From the NCBI GenBank assembly GCA_964397045.1, contig CAYNHF010000024.1:1-63537 (forward strand): a DNA stretch of 63,537 bases, in the 5' to 3' direction. The stretch's first letter is position 1. Each line of letters starts with the position of its first letter. This DNA is from CAYNHF01 sp964397045 (GTDB lineage Bacteria; Actinomycetota; Acidimicrobiia; Spongiisociales; UBA5794). The notes under the pieces are model-generated. The model ran no database searches. It saw nothing but the letters and a program-made list of their open reading frames with translations, and was not told where the DNA came from. The position numbers and the translations under genes were made by a program. Shown here piece by piece: positions 61,084 to 63,537 of this stretch.

Positions 61084-62313
61084 ATGGCGGACCAGGAGAG
61101 TTTTCGGGATCGGTTGGCAGCGCGTACGACGCCGTCGGGTGCTTTGGTCGCAATGGAGAATCCACGGGTCATTGTCACCATGGCGTTCGTGTGGACCCTG
61201 GGCTCGTTACCTGGATTAGCTGTGCTCGCCGCTCTCTTCTTCTGGTTTGGGGAGCCTGCCGGTGGTTGGGTGAACGTTGGTCTGGCGTTCTCATATGTGG
61301 CCGTCTGGTTCTTCTTCGTCGCCACCGGCAGCCCGCGCGGAACCTTGGTGCTCCTGTCTGTTGTCAGCCTGATAGGCGTCACGATTGTGCACTTGACGAT
61401 GGGTGGCTATGCCAACTCGGGAGCGATTCTGATGTGGGGTATCCCGATGACGACTCTGGCCGTTCTACTGCTCAAGCGGTGGGAGGCTCTCGTGGTTGGA
61501 GGAATCATCGTTGGTCTAGCGATCGTCTTTGGGTTCCTCGAACAAACTTTGCAGGCGAGCCGTCCACCTCCCGACCCGACGCTACCCGCGGTGTTGTTCC
61601 CGCTCACCCTCGTCACAGTGATTGTTCTGGTGATTCCAATAATCGGCTTACTCGTCAGTCGCCTGTCGTTTGAGCGGGAACGAGCCGAAGGCTTGTTGTT
61701 GAACGTGTTACCTGCCGAGGTGGCTTTTGAGTTGAAGGAGACGGGTGCTACAACGACCCGGGAGTTCTCATCGATCAGTGTTCTCTTCGCCGACATCGTT
61801 GGGTTCACCCCCATGTCCACTGAGATGAAACCCAATGAGATGGTCGATCAGCTCAACGAAGTGTTCAGCCATTTCGATGCGTTGGCTGCGCAGCACGGGT
61901 GCGAGAAGATCCGGACGATCGGCGACTCCTACATGGTCGCCGCCGGAGTGCCGACGCCCAGGGAAGACCATGCTCAGGCTATCTCCTCGATGGCCCTTGG
62001 AATGCTGGACTACGCCAGTACCACACCCTTGAGTTTTCGCTTTGGTGTCAACTCGGGACCCGCGGTCGCCGGTGTGGTTGGTACCAGCAAATTCCAATAC
62101 GACATTTGGGGCGACACCGTCAACACGGCTAGCCGAATGGAATCCCACGGAGAACCCGACCGAATTCAGATCACCCAAGCCACCTACCAGCTCATCCGAG
62201 ACGATTTCAACACCACACTCCGCGGGCCAATCGAGGTCAAAGGAAAGGGAAGCCTCACTACCTGGTATCTCGACGCCCAACGAGAGCAACCGAAACCCCA
62301 GACCCGCCCATAA
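61084..62313 (+). CDS. Membrane class III adenylate cyclase
   Basis: A 409-residue protein with about six membrane helices in residues 30-200, then a class III cyclase domain. It has FADIVGFTPMS (first metal Asp), CEKIRTIGDSYMVAAG (adenine-site Lys, second metal Asp) and KFQYDIWGDTVNTASRMES (adenine-site Asp, transition-state Asn and Arg). All residues needed for ATP to cAMP are present, as in mycobacterial Rv1625c. The ATG at 61084 has GAGGAGGG ahead; GTG 61063 is the alternative. An IS30 element begins 11 bases after its stop. Confidence 0.88.
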   Translation: MADQESFRDRLAARTTPSGALVAMENPRVIVTMAFVWTLGSLPGLAVLAALFFWFGEPAGGWVNVGLAFSYVAVWFFFVATGSPRGTLVLLSVVSLIGVTIVHLTMGGYANSGAILMWGIPMTTLAVLLLKRWEALVVGGIIVGLAIVFGFLEQTLQASRPPPDPTLPAVLFPLTLVTVIVLVIPIIGLLVSRLSFERERAEGLLLNVLPAEVAFELKETGATTTREFSSISVLFADIVGFTPMSTEMKPNEMVDQLNEVFSHFDALAAQHGCEKIRTIGDSYMVAAGVPTPREDHAQAISSMALGMLDYASTTPLSFRFGVNSGPAVAGVVGTSKFQYDIWGDTVNTASRMESHGEPDRIQITQATYQLIRDDFNTTLRGPIEVKGKGSLTTWYLDAQREQPKPQTRP

Positions 62314-62324
62314 CGGCGGTGGTT

Positions 62325-62343
62325 TCAGGGGGTCGTTGCATCG
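62325..62343 (+). repeat. Left inverted repeat of the IS30 element
   Basis: The sequence TCAGGGGGTCGTTGCATCG matches the right repeat at 16 of 19 positions. Confidence 0.7.
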
Positions 62344-62383
62344 CCTTCGACGAGAGTGAGGTGTCTCGTTGTGGAGGTGTTGG

Positions 62384-63520
62384 GTGCGTCGGTTGTCTGA
62401 GGGTGAGAGGTGTGAGGTTTGGGACCGGTTTGAGGCTGGTGAGTCGCAGCGGTCGATCAGTCGGCGGTTGGGTAGGGCGCCGTCGACGATCCGGACGCTT
62501 TTGTTGTCATCGGGGTTCCGGCGACCGGTGCCTGGCGCTGAGTGGTCACGACTGCGGTTGTCTTTGGGTGAGCGGGAGGAGATCAGCCGGGGGTTGGCGG
62601 CTGGTGAGTCGTTGCGGTGTGTTGCAGCCAGTCTGGGTCGGGCTGCATCCACCGTGTCGAGGGAGGTGGCTCGAAATGGTGGTCGGCATCGGTATCGGGC
62701 CACGACAGCTCACCGGGCGTCGCGGCACAGGGCCCGGCGACCGAAACCGGCCAAACTCGCAGAGAACCCAAGGTTGCGTGGAGTGGTGGAGGACAAGCTC
62801 GAGGACTGGTGGTCGCCTCGTCAGATATCGGAGTGGCTGGTGGAGGCATACCCTGACAGCGAGGAGATGCGAGTGTCACACGAGACCATCTACCAGTCGT
62901 TGTTTATCCAGGGTAGAGGCGCTCTGCGTAAGGAGTTATGGCGGTGTCTGCGCTCCGGAAGAGCTGCCCGTCGGCCTCAGGGACGTCCCGCGTCAACCAA
63001 AGGTCAGATCCGGGACATGGTCATGATCTCGGAGCGTCCCGCCGAGATCGAGGACCGTGCGGTGCCCGGTCATTGGGAGGGTGATCTGATCATCGGCAAG
63101 AATCAGACCGCCATCGGGACGTTGGTGGAACGCTGGTCCCGATATGTGATGTTGTTCCCACTGCCCGACGGCAAGACCGCCGAAGCAGTCCGCGTCGCTC
63201 TCACCGCCACCGTTCAGCGGCTCCCCGATCACCTCTGGCAGTCGCTCACCTGGGATCAAGGCAAAGAAATGGCCCAACACGCCCAGTTCTCGGTCGACAC
63301 CGGGGTCCAGGTCTACTTCTGTGACCCCAAGTCACCGTGGCAGCGAGGCTCAAACGAAAACACCAACGGGCTCTTACGCCAATACTTCCCCAAAGGCACC
63401 GACATGAGCCAACTCACCCAAGCCGACCTCGACGCCGCAGCACGATCACTCAACGGACGGCCTAGACAAACCCTCAACTGGAAGACACCATCAGACAAAC
63501 TCGCCGAAACGTTGCAATGA
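62384..63520 (+). CDS. IS30-family transposase
   Basis: The 378-residue product has N-terminal helix-turn-helix parts (SISRRLGRAPSTI and CVAASLGRAASTVSREVARNGG, the IS30 signature). The DDE catalytic core has HWEGDLIIG (first Asp), LTWDQGKEMAQH (second Asp) and SPWQRGSNENTNGLLRQYFPKGTD (Glu). All three catalytic residues are present. The GTG at 62384 follows GGAGGTGTTGG. The stop lies inside the right inverted repeat. Confidence 0.93.
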   Translation: MRRLSEGERCEVWDRFEAGESQRSISRRLGRAPSTIRTLLLSSGFRRPVPGAEWSRLRLSLGEREEISRGLAAGESLRCVAASLGRAASTVSREVARNGGRHRYRATTAHRASRHRARRPKPAKLAENPRLRGVVEDKLEDWWSPRQISEWLVEAYPDSEEMRVSHETIYQSLFIQGRGALRKELWRCLRSGRAARRPQGRPASTKGQIRDMVMISERPAEIEDRAVPGHWEGDLIIGKNQTAIGTLVERWSRYVMLFPLPDGKTAEAVRVALTATVQRLPDHLWQSLTWDQGKEMAQHAQFSVDTGVQVYFCDPKSPWQRGSNENTNGLLRQYFPKGTDMSQLTQADLDAAARSLNGRPRQTLNWKTPSDKLAETLQ

Positions 63521-63528
63521 CCACCTGA
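63510..63528 (-). repeat. Right inverted repeat of the IS30 element
   Basis: On the minus strand, inward, it reads TCAGGTGGTCATTGCAACG. It contains the transposase stop codon. Confidence 0.7.
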
Positions 63529-63537
63529 CCCCGCAGC

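Larger units (their letters stand above)
62325..63528 (+). mobile_element. IS30-family insertion sequence, intact
   Basis: The element is bounded by imperfect inverted repeats. The left end reads TCAGGGGGTCGTTGCATCG (62325-62343). The right end, read inward on the minus strand, is TCAGGTGGTCATTGCAACG (63528-63510). They match at 16 of 19 positions. It encodes one transposase of full length. No clear target-site duplication is seen next to the ends, and the window stops 9 bases beyond the right repeat. It lies directly downstream of the cyclase gene and does not disrupt it. Confidence 0.8.

Noticed and set aside
1..63537. CRISPR arrays, rRNA and tRNA genes
   Set aside because: No regularly spaced repeats, rRNA-like tracts or TTCNANNC T-arm-like sequences with acceptor pairing were seen.

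Overview
The window is a 63.5 kb, GC-rich stretch of an actinobacterial chromosome. The evidence is a complete dcw (division and cell wall) cluster followed by sepF, yggT and a DivIVA-like gene; a translational-type T-box leader in front of ileS; a DNPR (meso-diaminopimelate) MurE; a PHP-intact DnaE; a paired ArsA-like ATPase locus; and many ATGA/GTGA stop-start overlaps. Gene order and protein features look most like Acidimicrobiia or a related deep actinobacterial group. That placement is an inference from memory of gene order, not a computed one.

Layout. 1-6.5 kb is mixed chromosome: a SRPBCC-ArsR operon with a paired dyad operator, RtcB RNA ligase, an HNH protein, a stress protein, a reductase, two broken genes (an APH(6)-like kinase remnant and a shikimate-kinase-like gene) and an acyl-CoA dehydrogenase. 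6.8-25.7 kb is the dcw operon: mraZ, rsmH, ftsL, ftsI, murE, murF, mraY, murD, ftsW, murG, murC, murB, ftsQ, ftsZ, pgeF, yggS-type, sepF, yggT, divIVA-like. 25.7-31.5 kb has ileS on the minus strand with its T-box, then a DUF167 gene, a DksA/TraR-like gene, lspA and an RluD-type pseudouridine synthase. 31.5-42.1 kb carries a WS/DGAT acyltransferase, a two-component system, a PPi-type phosphofructokinase, dnaE and two ArsA-like ATPases. 42.1-50 kb carries a double-length ThyX, small membrane proteins, a frameshifted thioesterase, xpt, nth, a MATE and an MFS transporter that overlap tail to tail, and ccdA. 50-58.6 kb holds trpE, then a YgfZ-like protein, a second two-component system and a cytochrome c lipoprotein, then trpCFBA; trpD and trpG are absent. 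The last 5 kb is accessory: hypothetical proteins, a C-terminal gene remnant, a charged 62-residue coil, a membrane adenylate cyclase and an intact IS30-family element.

How it works together. The dcw block makes lipid II (MurE/F, MraY, MurD/G/C/B), polymerises and cross-links it at the septum (FtsW, FtsI), and positions the Z ring (FtsQ/L/Z, SepF, DivIVA). It carries cis signals: a three-copy MraZ box before mraZ, a long hairpin whose right arm contains the rsmH Shine-Dalgarno, a branched leader with a 10-codon uORF before ftsI, and a hairpin before ftsZ.

The most interesting items are the unassigned structured RNAs inside the dcw operon, the split-signature tandem ThyX, the ArsA pair with its divergent 70-residue partner, and the set of genes broken by single-base indels in homopolymers. 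These last may be decay or sequencing error. No CRISPR array, rRNA or tRNA was seen. No clearly new multi-gene system could be established from sequence alone.
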